DNA of 20,376 bases from Priapulus caudatus. Taxonomy: Eukaryota > Priapulida > Priapulimorpha > Priapulimorphida > Priapulidae. The notes below the pieces were generated by a model, which saw only the letters and a program-made list of their open reading frames with translations, did no database searches and was not told the origin of the DNA. Location of the stretch: assembly GCF_000485595.1 (NCBI RefSeq), contig NW_014577527.1, forward strand, positions 13,416 through 33,791. Direction: 5' to 3'. A program made the translations under genes and the position numbers. Shown here piece after piece: positions 9,056 to 18,408 of the stretch (positions are counted from its first letter, which is position 1; each line of letters opens with the position of its first letter).

Positions 9056-9814
9056 TCGAATTAATGGCAAAGTCAAATGAAAACGCCCAATCTATCATGC
9101 ATTCTCGTTTTGCTCTCGATTTTTTTACAAAGATCGTACTCTCTTAAGTTTTTCGGGTGTTTAACTGCAATCAAATTTTAACAGAAATGCGAAAACAACT
9201 GTTTTCTAAAATATATTGCCGTGAATCTGCGATCTGGGTCACGCGCTTTCAGGACCTCCGTATATGATACTTGAATGAATAAGCTGCAATAACATAACCT
9301 AGTCGTCATTTCTCGAAATTGTTCACGCGCTGCTAAATTCACGAAATTTGGCAACGGGTAACATATTTAATTTGAAGCACAGCACACACACATATAGTAT
9401 AATATAATAATTATTTAGTATATTATCAGAAGTAACTAATCACAATAACACATACTCAATACACATAATGTTGTGATTATTTACTGATATCGTATAGTAT
9501 ATATAATATATATAGGGAATTATATATATATAGGTATGAGTAGTAGTGAATGCGTATATGCTACGGGCAAATATGGATACTGTACCATGACGGTATCTGT
9601 GTGTTTGCTGCATGTAGAGGTGCGGTCACTAGTGACTATTCGTCGAGGGACATCGAGTATGTCTGAACGATCTTCAGACTAAAGTGTGGCTTTCCGCGTC
9701 CAAGTCATCGCAGGATGTATTTCTTTTCGCCCGAGGACTGACGCCATTGACATCCATCCCGGGCAGGCCACGTCGATCCGTATTAAACAGGTGGGCGAAC
9801 CATGTACTGCTACG

Positions 9815-9903
9815 CATATATATATATATATATATATTATATAATACGATTATATATATCATTATATATATATATATAATATATATATTATAGAGAGAAG
9901 AGA

Positions 9904-9947
<44 letters not shown>

Positions 9948-10350
9948 GAACGCTAATAGTATCGAACCACAGCACACACACACACACACAGCTACATGCC
10001 ATCACACACCGAGCCAACACACACACACACACACATACACACTTACGCACACACATACCAACACGCACGACTGGAGTCACAAGCACACGCACACACTCAC
10101 ACACACACAACACACACTACACATCACACACGACAGCACACACACACACACACACACACAGCACATACACACACAGCCGCACACACACAGAACCACAGGT
10201 TATTCCTAACACACACACACCACACCACAACACACAGGTTACACACACCAGACACAACCACACACACACACATCATATATATATATATATATATATAATA
10301 TATATATATTATATTATATAAGATAGAGAGAAAAGAAAGAGAGAGAGAGA
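9815..10350. repeat. compound AT / GA / CA / TA / GA microsatellite
   Basis: Imperfect (AT)n at 9815-9893, (GA)n at 9893-9945, then AAATAGAACGCT and (CA)n-rich sequence at 9966-10275. (TA)n follows at 10275-10322 and (GA)n at 10323-10350, again followed by AAATAGAACGCT. The same GA-AAATAGAACGCT boundary therefore occurs twice. Long His/Thr- and Ser/Leu-rich open frames here are repeat translations. Confidence 0.9.
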
Positions 10351-10626
10351 AATAGAACGCTTGTGTCTTCGAGAGTCTCTTCATCATGCTATACAAATGA
10401 CAACATATATTATATATAATATTATATTAAAATAATATAGTATATAAGTATAAGGCTATTGAGTTATGGATGTAGTTATTAATTACATTGATTAGAGAAC
10501 TATAGAGCGGCGCTGCCCTATGTATAGCTGCAAGACGTTCAACCGTGAGAGTCAACACAACACAACGTATTCATTCGGTCGTGGCCGGGATCCCCATATC
10601 ATACTACACTGCGCCAAGGTATTCCT
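10351..10626. other. spacer between CA and TG tracts
   Basis: About 275 bp of non-repetitive to AT-rich DNA (TA-rich at 10405-10450). No gene seen. Confidence 0.5.
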
Positions 10627-11003
10627 GTGTGTGGTGTGGTGAGTGTTGGTGTGTGTGTGTGTGTGGTGTGTGTGTTGTGTGTGTGTGGTGTTGTGTCGTG
10701 TCTTGACGTGCGCTTCGTGCGTGTGTGTGTGGTGTTTGCTGTGTGTGTGTGTGTGTGCGTGGTGTGGTGTGTGCTGTGTGTGGTGTGTGTCTGGTGTGTG
10801 TGTGGTGTGCATGCGTGCGTGCGTGCGTGTCTTTGTGTGTGTGCGTGTGTTTTCTTTGTCGGCTTGCGCGTGTTTCCTGGTGTGTGCGACGCGTGTGTCG
10901 TGCGCGCGCGGTGTTTCTGTGTGTGCTGGGCGTGCGTGCGCTGGTGTGTGTGTGTGCGTGTGTGTGTGTGTGTGTTGTGCGGTGTGTGCGCGTGTGTGTG
11001 GCG

Positions 11004-11034
<31 letters not shown>

Positions 11035-11240
11035 TGTGTGATGTGGTGTGTGTGTGTTGTGTGCTGTGTGTGTGCACGCGTGTGGTCTGGCGCGCGTGTT
11101 TTCTGTGTGTGCTGTGCTGTGATGTGTGTGTGTTGTGTGTGTTGTGTGTGTGTGTGTGTGTGTGTGGTGTGTTTCTGTGTGTGCACGCGTGTGGTCGTGC
11201 GCGCGTGTTTCTGTGTGTGCATGCGTGTGCGCGCGTGTAA
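10627..11240. repeat. long (TG)n-rich tract
   Basis: About 610 bp of TG repeats interrupted by GCGTGC variants. It is the reverse complement in kind of the CA tract at 9966-10275. Cys/Val-rich plus-strand and His/Thr-rich minus-strand open frames are artefacts of the repeat. Confidence 0.9.
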
Positions 11241-11613
11241 CCCGCACCTGATAGGTATAATATTGGTTCGTTACGCTGTGCCACTCGTGATCGATCTATG
11301 TCGCCGTCAACTTCAAAAGAGATCACGCCAGAGCAGCAGCTAGTGACATTTCGAACTCTTTTACTATGTTCCGATGTCTATCTACCACCTACAGAGAACA
11401 TTGTAAGAGCTCGAGATAGTGAATAGCGTTGCGGCCAATGCACCGAACATAAACTTTAAATCGCTGCCTAACTGTCTGTTTCTTATATAATTAAAAATTA
11501 ATGACCAAAATTAAGATATTAAAAAAATATATCTCAGATTTAACAGACGATTAGTAGAGTGGCGTGTACATGATAGCTATGTTTTAAACTCGGGCGAAGC
11601 AGCGACTGATGCT
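11241..11613. other. gene-free spacer
   Basis: No coding or RNA gene signal. AT-rich from 11480 to 11560. Confidence 0.4.
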
Positions 11614-11880
11614 GTCTGCATGCGTGTGTACACATTGACAGGTCTGCATGCGTGTGTACACATTGACAGGTTCTGCATGCGTGTGTAACACATTGAACAG
11701 GGTCTGCCTGCGTCGGTACACATTGACAGTCTGCATGCCGTGTGTACACTATTGACCAGTCCCTGCAGCCGTGTGTACACATTGGACAAGGTCTGCATGC
11801 GGTGTACACATTGATAGTCCTGCATTCGTGTGTTACACATTGCCAGGTCTGCCATGGCGTGGGTAATCGATTGGACAAGG
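11614..11880 (+). repeat. 28-bp minisatellite, about nine units
   Basis: Units read GTCTGCATGCGTGTGTAC then ACATTGACAG. The first two are perfect copies and later ones carry increasing indels. The Cys-rich minus-strand open frames of 133 and 144 codons are translations of this array. Confidence 0.9.
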
Positions 11881-11884
11881 CGTG

Positions 11885-12048
11885 TCGCAGGACGATGTTC
11901 CTCAGCGCTTGAACCGCCCAGTCGTGCGGATGCGACAATCCCAAAACCGCTGTCATCCTGCCGCCGTTGGGCATCCACCGACGAGCTGGCGAAGCGTACC
12001 GTGCTGCCCTAGAGGGCGAGCGTCAAATACGAGCAGGAGATCCGGCAG
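11885..12048 (+). CDS. possible late-ectodomain DEG/ENaC exon (damaged)
   Basis: A GC-rich block follows the minisatellite and ends at a good donor (CGGCAG|GTAAAG, 12049-12054). One frame reads WASTDELAKRTVL (11968-12006), then TAG (12010-12012), then VKYEQEIRQ up to the donor. An earlier frame reads SCGCDNP. In DEG/ENaC channels a Cys-x-Cys-x-x-Pro segment, a Trp-Pro-Ser-like segment and an acidic helix come in this order just before the second membrane helix. The resemblance is in arrangement, not a firm motif match. If right, it would be a downstream exon of the gene at 1074 or 6155. The in-frame stop and the frame change mean it is either a pseudo-exon or poorly sequenced. Confidence 0.35.
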
Positions 12049-12059
12049 GTAAAGAGTCC

Positions 12060-12160
12060 AAGAGATAGAATCCCAACACTTCCTCTCTGCACTTCACTTC
12101 CTATTACTTCCACTTCAATCACTTCACTTAACTTAAACCTTGTCACTTCTCTTCGGTCGG
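12060..12160 (+). repeat. degenerate CACTTC simple repeat
   Basis: ACTTC or CACTTC recurs many times over about 90 bp. It starts just after the donor of the candidate exon and is pyrimidine-rich. Confidence 0.7.
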
Positions 12161-12629
12161 CTTGTCCGCTAGCAGGCGGAGATTATTTTCCATGCCGAAT
12201 GTATGACAAATTAATCACACGTCACACTAATTAATAATAAATTTATTAATTTAATTTATTTTTTATTTAATTAATTTTTACAAATCTCCGACACTGAAAT
12301 TGAGTAAGTGTCGTGGTCTATTCAAAAACGAAGGTCCATTTACAACTGTCCGAGTTTTTAAATACTAACTTAAAATTTTAAAATTAATTCAATTTCATTA
12401 ATTAAAGCCGATCCGTTATTTATCAATTGGTTTTTTTTACACATGACCCACACACGCTACGCACGCACGCGCACACCGCCCACAATACACACACCGACAA
12501 CGTTCCGCAACGCCACGCACGTACGGGACACGACGACCGCAGTATTCAATGGCGTATATACACGCTCGTAATGCATAACGAAGCATAAGCACTTTAGGCA
12601 ATCAAAGCCGTGTCATAAGAAATCGACTG
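12161..12629. other. AT-rich then CACGCA-rich spacer
   Basis: AT-rich with TTAATTAA-like runs at 12215-12420. A CACGCACGC-rich low-complexity patch follows at 12445-12535. No gene seen. Confidence 0.5.
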
Positions 12630-12746
12630 ATGTCTTGTGTTTGTCGTGCGGAAGAAGCGAAGCAGGAGTGTGCGATGGAGAAGAATAGAGATAAAACTCT
12701 AGCTCACGGAACTCTCTGCAGCTGCGTTTGTCCCCGTAATTGCACA
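12630..12746 (+). CDS. Cys-rich candidate exon
   Basis: The frame is open from 12630 and ends at a consensus donor (TGCACA|GTAAGT, 12747-12752). It carries spaced cysteines: CVCRAEE, QECAMEK, then LCSCVCPRNCT directly at the splice site. A C-x-C-x-x-x-C cluster of this kind occurs in DEG/ENaC ectodomains shortly before the late segment proposed at 11885-12048, but here it lies downstream of that segment on the same strand. It may belong to a neighbouring paralogue, to an unrelated secreted protein, or be chance. The 5' limit is unknown; GCGGAAG near 12654 is one possible acceptor. Confidence 0.3.
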
Positions 12747-12835
12747 GTAAGTATTGCAGGCCATAGTATGTTAAATTTGAACTTAAAACTGAATTCCGTT
12801 TACGACATATGAAATTGAGATTTTGTTATCGTGAA

Positions 12836-13012
12836 GAATGAACGAACTAATTCTACAATTGCTATTATGCCTATAATTCTGCATATAAGATTTCACGAAT
12901 GAATGAACTAAATTCTACAATTGACTATTATACATTCTACAATAAGATCTACTAATTGAATTAACTTAATTCTAGACAATTACTATTATAATTCTACAAT
13001 AAGATTCTCCAT
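12836..13012 (+). repeat. ~58-bp tandem repeat, three units
   Basis: Units start near 12836, 12897 and 12954. They share GAATGAACTAA, ATTCTACAATT, CTATTATA and ATAAGAT in that order. Confidence 0.75.
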
Positions 13013-13031
13013 AAACGATCAGAAAGCATGC

Positions 13032-13286
13032 GTGAAGTTTTATCCGGCCGCTCTATATACTCTCTTTTCCCTTCTCGATCTACTCGGATATTCAGCCTAT
13101 CGAGTATCCGCTGTCCTTTCTTTTTCAGTTTTCGTTGCGGCCTTACATTTCGTGTTTTCTAGCGCTGCTAATGTCACCGTTTCACAAGCATTCACACGCC
13201 CAATGCCCCGAGACCTGCGGCAGTTCACAGCGCATATGCGTGTGACAATAGATCTTTTTTTATTAATTGTTACATTTCTAGGATGA
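13032..13286 (+). CDS. 84-codon hydrophobic open frame, unrecognised
   Basis: An ATG-led frame with two hydrophobic stretches (about residues 5-45 and 70-83) and an Arg/Pro-containing linker (TRPMPRDLRQF). It stops four bases before block A begins. I recognise no family. There is no splice or promoter evidence, so it may be a chance open frame in pyrimidine-rich DNA. Confidence 0.15.
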   Translation: MKFYPAALYTLFSLLDLLGYSAYRVSAVLSFSVFVAALHFVFSSAANVTVSQAFTRPMPRDLRQFTAHMRVTIDLFLLIVTFLG

Positions 13287-13289
13287 TCC

Positions 13290-14350
13290 GCGTGAATCGT
13301 AATTTCGCGAGAAACGTCATTATCGCTATCCCAGCATGTGCCGTAACTGATACGTCATTTGCCGCCAGCGGTACGACGCGATCTCGTCCATTTTATTAGC
13401 TTAGCAGATAAAGTAAAACGCCAGGGTTTAGCAAAGTATAATAATGGCAGAAGGTAAGTGCTGTACCTGCAACATTAGTACTAAACATGATACAGCAGCG
13501 TCCACCGAGGGTCTGGTGTCACCATAAGACATAGTCACTTATGATGATGATTACCTAGCACGGCGTGCGGAATTAATCATATAATAATGCCTCAATGCAT
13601 GCAGATTGCAATGCATGGTATCTTGGAATGGTATCACCGCCCATGGACCTCCTGTAGGCCTGGTAGCCTCTCTAGTCCTGAGCTCCTATACCAGTAGGCA
13701 GTACGGGCGCAATTCCACCTCTGTGCGCACTCTGTGCATGCACCTAGGCTCGTGATACCTAAGGTGCTAAAGTGTTTTCGCGCAGCCGCCCCTACTACAT
13801 GTACTGTACAGTAGGCTGGCCACTATAGTATATAGAATAGCTGGACGAACACTACCATACTAACTAATACTAGTATTAACTAATATAATAGAGGACGGTC
13901 TGATCTTTAGTAATAGTATTAGTAATTATTTTTTTTGTATTAATGTTGCGTATCTGATTAAGAATCGTAATTCCCACATATCACTGAATTTAATTGCAAA
14001 TATTAGTCGACATATAAAACAACTAGCAAAATTAAAAATTAAAATTACGCACCGTCGTACCGCAGATGTACAGCCTTATAGTTAATAAGTAACATAATAC
14101 ATAGTCAGAGAGCTAGTGGCTTGAGTCACCCCGGGGGGGGGCACTCGCCTGCGGAACTGACCAACTGGGTGCCTCAGGACTTTGAAACTGCACCCGTCAC
14201 TAACGGCTTTTCGCCCTAAACACCTGTCCCCCATATATCTGCATTAAAAAGTATACCCTGGTCAATTTGCACACTTCGGTTATGTCCTGTCCTCTCTGTC
14301 AACATAGCAGATATTGATCCAATATTGTTTTGCCAAGTAGTGGCTGATCA
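13290..14350 (+). repeat. block A, copy 1
   Basis: It starts GCGTGAATCGTAATT and recurs in direct orientation at 16211-17258, with many small indels. Landmarks in order are ACGTCATTATCGC, ATGGCAGAAGGTAAG, GGTGTCACC, ATGCATGC palindromes, a (TAC/TAG)n-rich patch, AATTAAAAATTAAAATTACG, a run of G near 14130, and CAATATTG repeats at its end. It directly abuts block B. The sequence at 13444-13459 (ATGGCAGAAG|GTAAGT) looks like a minimal first coding exon with a good donor. In A' the ATG is shifted by a missing G, so this is only suggestive. Confidence 0.85.
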
Positions 14351-14541
14351 TATTGTTGGGCCCAATATCAGCTTGATGTGGTACCCCAGAAGACCGCTGT
14401 AATAAATGATTAAGACTGTACCCTCGCATTAAGCCACACTCACGATATGGTGGTGAAACGCCACTGCTGACCAAATAACCCCTGTGCAATAATGATGTTT
14501 CGGGAAAATATACCTTGTCCATGCAGTCATTCATGCACTAC

Positions 14542-14683
14542 CTTCACAATGGATGTGCCCCTCCGGGAAGAGTGACGGCAACCGTAATTCGCGAAGCCTT
14601 TTATTTGGCGTTTGTTGATTGAGGGCTGAGGTCAATTGTTCACGATCTTCTAATGTAAAGTTTACAATAATGTTCGTTTTCAT
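14542..14683 (-). CDS. possible second exon of the divergent B gene
   Basis: An ATG at 14683 opens 47 codons (MKTNIIVNFTLEDREQL, later TPNKRLRELRLPSLFPEGH). They run to a GAAG|GTAGTG donor-like site at 14541-14536. The composition looks protein-like, but I recognise no family. The right-arm copy (from 19110) keeps the start but is frameshifted by indels. Another frame across the same DNA (IYGELENTRIRYENEHY) is also open, so the true frame is unsettled. Confidence 0.3.
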
Positions 14684-14705
14684 ACCTAATCCGAGTGTTT
14701 TCTAG

Positions 14706-14776
14706 CTCACCGTAAATCGTGAATTTATTTCCAATGGCATTTCGAAGTCTGGATTAGCCGCCGCCATCTTTGTCTC
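14706..14776 (-). CDS. short ATG-led exon, divergent from the homeobox gene
   Basis: GAGACAAAG precedes ATGGCGGCGGC. The frame reads MAAANPDFEMPLEINSR and stays open to a GTGAGC donor-like site, after which TAG follows. The same start context and first 17 codons are preserved in the right arm (19024-19080). The Kozak-like AAGATGGCGGCG and the early GTGAGC resemble a first coding exon. No family is recognised. It points away from the homeobox exons, so the roughly 0.4 kb between them would be a shared promoter. Confidence 0.4.
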
Positions 14777-15192
14777 GTTTGTGGGAAAGCAAATGGACTG
14801 CCGTATACCTGCAGCCTCGTAAATTAGAGAGACGGTTGTCAAACCTCCACCCACTGCCTATTTATATTTACATAGTTTCACATGATTAAAATGAAAATTT
14901 GGTAAGAAAACAATAGAATTATATATTAGAAGAGAAAACCTTTAGGAACTACATCAAAACTGTTTATTTTAACATTAAGCTAAAAGAGTTATTTTGGTGT
15001 CACCCCCTGTGATGGTGTCACCCGGTGCATTCCGCGCACCCCTTGTGACGCCACTGAGGGTATATAACATAACATAGTTATATAACATACACATTTAATA
15101 TGTATATGTGCATTACTATAGTAGGTTACATTCGATGTTTGACTTCTTGACATCCCTACAAATTGTGGCTTAAAATTTTAATTAATCACTGC
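14777..15192. promoter_or_regulatory. divergent intergenic region with two GGTGTCACC palindromes
   Basis: GGTGTCACC occurs at 14996-15004 and 15014-15022, eighteen bases apart, between two outward-pointing ATG exons. The pair is kept in the right arm as GGTGACACC at 18770-18778 and 18788-18796. Each contains TGTCA, the complement of the TGACA core bound by MEIS/TGIF-type TALE homeodomains. A regulatory role is inference. Confidence 0.35.
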
Positions 15193-15383
15193 ATGTTTTA
15201 CTCTGTATGTTTTGAACAACACGACCACCACAGCGATCATCACTGAAAACTGCATTCAATCCTGGACAGACAAAGATTTTGGAGGAGGCTTATAGCAATG
15301 GCATGATTGCAAAAAACACTGCGTGTGCTGCAAAAATTTGCAGAGCGGGGCAGGAGACAGGACTGTCTGTTAAAGTTGTTGAG
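15193..15383 (+). CDS. atypical TALE-like homeodomain, exon 1 (left copy)
   Basis: The first part of a homeodomain, a DNA-binding fold of transcription factors. From 15246 the frame reads KTAFNPGQTKILEEAYSNGM, with F8, L16 and Y20 at exact homeodomain spacing. It continues to ETGLSVKVVE and ends at donor GAG|GTAAAA (15384-15389), in phase 0 with exon 2. The connector between helices 1 and 2 is about 3-5 residues longer than in a 60-residue homeodomain. TALE proteins have three extra there. The proposed ATG at 15193 is in frame in the right copy (MFYSVCLNN) but out of frame here by two single-base indels, so the start is uncertain. A spliced start upstream of 15234 (CACAG) is possible, though it lacks a good pyrimidine tract. 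Confidence 0.65.
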
Positions 15384-15728
15384 GTAAAATGCAAGTTTTT
15401 TCTTCTAAGAAACCATGTTGTTGGTGTTAATTCCCAATAACATGCATATATTGGAACTCGATCCTTAAATTTGTTCTGTAAACTGCACAGGCGCACTTGC
15501 AGCAATTTAGCCTACAGTCATGCCACATGCACGCCGCTGCCCATTTACACTATATATATAAGTTAATTCTCAGATGTGTCTTTTACCACTGTTAACATTT
15601 CAAACATGCTTGCTGTATTATGGTGATATATTTATGTAGCATTAAGCATCATGCACACCCGTTGAAACATATTTGTGTGTAAAATCATTATGATTATTCT
15701 TGTTATTTGTATATAAACTTAATTTCAG

Positions 15729-15899
15729 AATTGGATTGGAAATAAGAAGCGAGCTCTTTCGGGGAAGCTATATCCCCGCCCACACAAAGTCGCCACTGCG
15801 CACCAGAGTGGGTTCAACTTGTTCTGCAAAGGCAGTAAATACAGTAAGCTTTCAGGATATGTATTTTCTGAACATGTGCTTATAAATAATTATGTGTAG
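15729..15899 (+). CDS. atypical TALE-like homeodomain, exon 2 (left copy)
   Basis: The acceptor TTAATTTCAG ends at 15728. The exon opens in phase with exon 1 as NWIGNKKRALSGK. That is the homeodomain recognition helix, with the invariant Trp, Asn and basic residues, and Gly at the position corresponding to 50, as in PBX-type TALE proteins. HQSGFNLF follows. Two endings are possible. Reading through gives 56 codons to TAG at 15897-15899, with AATAAA at 15956-15961; this would make a protein of roughly 120 residues. Alternatively a good donor (TACA|GTAAGC, 15844-15849) leads to exons not found in the block. The right-arm copy has the same acceptor, the same 115-nt length to that donor and the same frame, with only about four residue changes, which supports real coding sequence. 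Confidence 0.7.
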   Translation, partial: NWIGNKKRALSGKLYPRPHKVATAHQSGFNLFCKGSKYSKLSGYVFSEHVLINNYV

Positions 15900-15955
15900 A
15901 TAGGAGGCCCAATACAAGTATGAGCTGTGTGGCCTGCCGGATTCTTATGCTCGCA

Positions 15956-15961
15956 AATAAA
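15956..15961 (+). terminator. polyadenylation signal AATAAA
   Basis: It lies 57 bases after the in-frame stop of homeobox exon 2, which fits a compact two-exon gene. The matching TTTATT lies at 17830-17835 on the right arm. Confidence 0.45.
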
Positions 15962-16210
15962 TCCAATGAAAGCCAGTAGTTTTTAGGGTTTAATTGCTAT
16001 GTAGTATTATATAGAGCAGCGACTTAGAACTAGCAGCAATTTATAACTATAGGCTATAGCAGTATATGAGATCAGATAGAACAATGTAATGTAGTCATCA
16101 TATATTTCGAAGAACAATCATCTATAGATATGTTACGAAAGGAAGGCTATATGTAGTGATATGGCCTCTAGTGTTCAGGTTAAAGATGCACTCCCACAAA
16201 ATATGTATCA

Positions 16211-17258
16211 GCGTGAATCGTAATTCGAGAGAAACGTCATTATCGCTTATCCCAGCATGCCGTACTGAGACGTCATTTCCGCCACGACGACCACTCGGCC
16301 ATTTATTAGCAGAAGAAAAGTAAACCAGTTTAGCAAAGATGAATATGCAGAAGGTAAGGGCTGTTACCCAACATTAGTACTACATGATACAGCAGCGTCA
16401 CCAGGGTTGGTGTCACCATAGACATAGTCTCTTATGATGATATACCTAGTCACCCGGTGCAGTTAATCTTAATTAATGCCTCATGCATGCATGATTGCAT
16501 GCATGGTATCACCCCCATCATGCCCATGGACCTCCTGTAGGCTGTAGCCTCCTAGTCCTACTCCTACTTCTAGTACCAGTAGGCAGTAGGCAGTACTGGG
16601 CGCAAATCCACCTCTGTGCGCACTCTGTGCATCACCTAGCTCGTGATACCTAAGGTGCCTAAAGTGGTTTTGCGCGCCCACTACTACTGTACTCAGTACT
16701 GCCACTATATATAGATAGTGACGACACTAATACTAACTAATACTAATACTAATAGTAATACCAGGCGGTAGGCCCTACTCGGCTACTGAATCTTTAGTAA
16801 TAGTACTATTAGTACTATTACTATTAGTAATATTTTTTGTATTAATGTTATCGTATTCTGATTTAAAATCGTAATTCCCGCATATCACTGAATTTAATGG
16901 CAATATTAGTGACATATAAACAACTAGCAAAATTAAAAATTAAAATTACGCACCGTCGTACGCAATGTACAGTTATGAGTATATATATATACAATAATAC
17001 ATAGTCATGATAGTGGCTTGAGGTACCCCCGGGGGGGGCACTGGCCTCGGAACTGCCAACTGGGTGCCTCAGGGACTTTGAAACCTGACCCTGTCACTAA
17101 CGGCTTTTCGCCATAAAATACACCCTGTCCCAATATACTGCATTAAAAAGTATACCCTGTTGCAATATTGCACACTTCGGTTATGTCCAGTTCCTCCTGT
17201 CAACATAGGCAGATATTGATCCAATATTGTTTTGCCAATATTGGGCTGATATATATTG
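16211..17258 (+). repeat. block A', copy 2 in the loop of the inverted repeat
   Basis: A direct copy of 13290-14350. It begins exactly where the left arm ends (TATCA|GCGTGAATCG) and ends at CCAATATTGGGCTGATAT. The tiny candidate exon reads ATGCAGAAG|GTAAGG here. Two open frames read from the minus strand, one at each A end (14280-14534 and 17181-17528), share their last residues but differ upstream, because the neighbours B and C differ. Confidence 0.85.
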
Positions 17259-17582
17259 TGACATGGAAGTTTGGGCATAGCCTCCAAAGAAGGGCAGGTC
17301 TTTGGTGTGTACAATCACTATGTCAAGTTTGTGTGAGTAACCTCTTAAACTAATGAGGTTGTAAAGGCAAGATATGTTAATATTCTCTGTCATACTCATA
17401 CTAAGAAAATATGATGAGTACTGCCAACAAGGAGTACTCATAGGGATCTTGCCGATACTCATACATGAAAAAATGGTGAGTAAATACTCATCAACGCCAA
17501 AAATTATCTGGAGCACTGTGTCATACAAATAGGCCTATCAGCAAGTTAATTATGCACAACCTTAACATAATTTTATGTATTG
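17259..17582. other. spacer C, unique sequence with ATGAGTA-type motifs
   Basis: About 324 bp found only once in the window. TACTCAT or its complement ATGAGTA occurs at least four times between 17392 and 17492, partly as overlapping palindromes (GGAGTACTCAT). A minus-strand 115-codon open frame (17181-17528) covers it, but I recognise no family and it runs into block A'. Confidence 0.5.
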
Positions 17583-17886
17583 TGATACATATTTTGTGGG
17601 AGTGCATCTTTAACCTGAACACGTAAGGCCCATATCATCTACATCATAGCCTTCCTTTCGTACATACTATAGAATGATTTTCTTTCGAATATATGATGAC
17701 TACATACATTGGTCTATCTGATCTCATATACTGCTATAGCCTATAGTTATAAATTGCTGCTAGTTCTAAGTCGCTGCTGCTATATAATAACTACAAGCAA
17801 TTAAACCTAAAAACTACTGGCTTTCATTGATTTATTTGCGAGCATAAGAATCCGGCAGGCCACACAGCTCATACTTGTATTGGCCC

Positions 17887-18060
17887 CTATCTCACATAAA
17901 TATTTATAAGCACATGTTCAGAAAATACATATCCTGAAAGCTTACTGTATTTACTGCCTTGCAGAAACAAGTTGAACCCACTCTGGTGCGCAGTGGCGAA
18001 CTTGTGTGGCGCGGGATATAGCTTCCCCGAAAGAGCTCGCTTCTTATTTCCAATCCAATT
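17887..18060 (-). CDS. atypical TALE-like homeodomain, exon 2 (right copy)
   Basis: The acceptor is the complement of CTGAAATTAA (18061-18070). The exon reads NWIGNKKRALSGKLYP, then HKFATAHQSGFNLF. It is open for 57 codons to TAG at 17889-17887, with a candidate internal donor GTAAGC at 17945-17940. The distance from acceptor to donor is 115 nt, as in the left copy. Differences between the copies are compensating homopolymer changes that keep the frame. Confidence 0.7.
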   Translation of the reverse strand, partial: NWIGNKKRALSGKLYPAPHKFATAHQSGFNLFLQGSKYSKLSGYVFSEHVLINIYVR

Positions 18061-18408
18061 CTGAAATTAAGTTTATATACAAATAACAAGAATAATCATA
18101 ATGATTTACACACAAATATGTTTCAACGGTGTCGCATGAATGCTTAATGGCTACATAAATATAATCACCATAATACAGCAAGCATGTGTTGAAATGTTAA
18201 CAGTGGTAAAAGACACATCTGAGAATTAACTTATATATATATGGTAAATGGCAGCGGCGTGCATGTGGCATGACTGTAGGCTAAATTGCTGCAAGTGCGC
18301 CTGTGGCAGTTTACAGAAACAATTAAGGATCGAGTTCCAATATATGCATGTTATTGGGAATTAACACCGCAACAACATGGTTTCTTAGAAGAAAAACTTG
18401 CATTTTAC

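Larger units (their letters stand above)
8041..9800. other. gene-poor stretch
   Basis: No supported gene. It contains an interstitial TTAGGG tract (8204-8232), overlapping weak open frames at 8345-8745, a strong GC hairpin (9021-9055) and AT-rich DNA from 9370 to 9540. One plus-strand frame at 8505-8531 reads NWIYGNCFT, which recalls the DEG/ENaC 'YGNCFTFN' motif, but it is not followed by FN and is not counted as an exon. Confidence 0.4.
14352..16210 (+). repeat. block B, left arm of a ~1.86-kb inverted repeat
   Basis: The whole block matches the reverse complement of 17583-19437. The inner end is exact: GCACTCCCACAAAATATG then TATCA at 16188-16210, against its complement at 17583-17605. 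The outer end is near GGGCCCAATATCAGC (14358-14372), against the complement at about 19420-19437. It carries the homeodomain gene (plus strand) and a divergent ATG-led exon (minus strand). Confidence 0.9.

Noticed and set aside
9862-10396. Open frames rich in His/Thr, Ser/Leu or Cys/Val
   Set aside because: Direct translations of CA, GA and TA microsatellites; the absence of stops is forced by the repeat.
10552-11343. Long open frames of 132-240 codons on both strands
   Set aside because: Translations of the TG tract in several frames at once. None has codon structure beyond the dinucleotide repeat.
11614-11880. Regular repeats considered as a CRISPR array
   Set aside because: The units abut with no unique spacers, and the context is eukaryotic.
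11540-11978. Cys-rich minus-strand frames with repeating CTHACR motifs
   Set aside because: They follow the 28-bp minisatellite. The periodic cysteines come from the TGCATGC repeat, not a toxin or zinc-finger family.
16481-16705. 74-codon minus-strand frame in block A'
   Set aside because: Not preserved in block A and has no recognised features.
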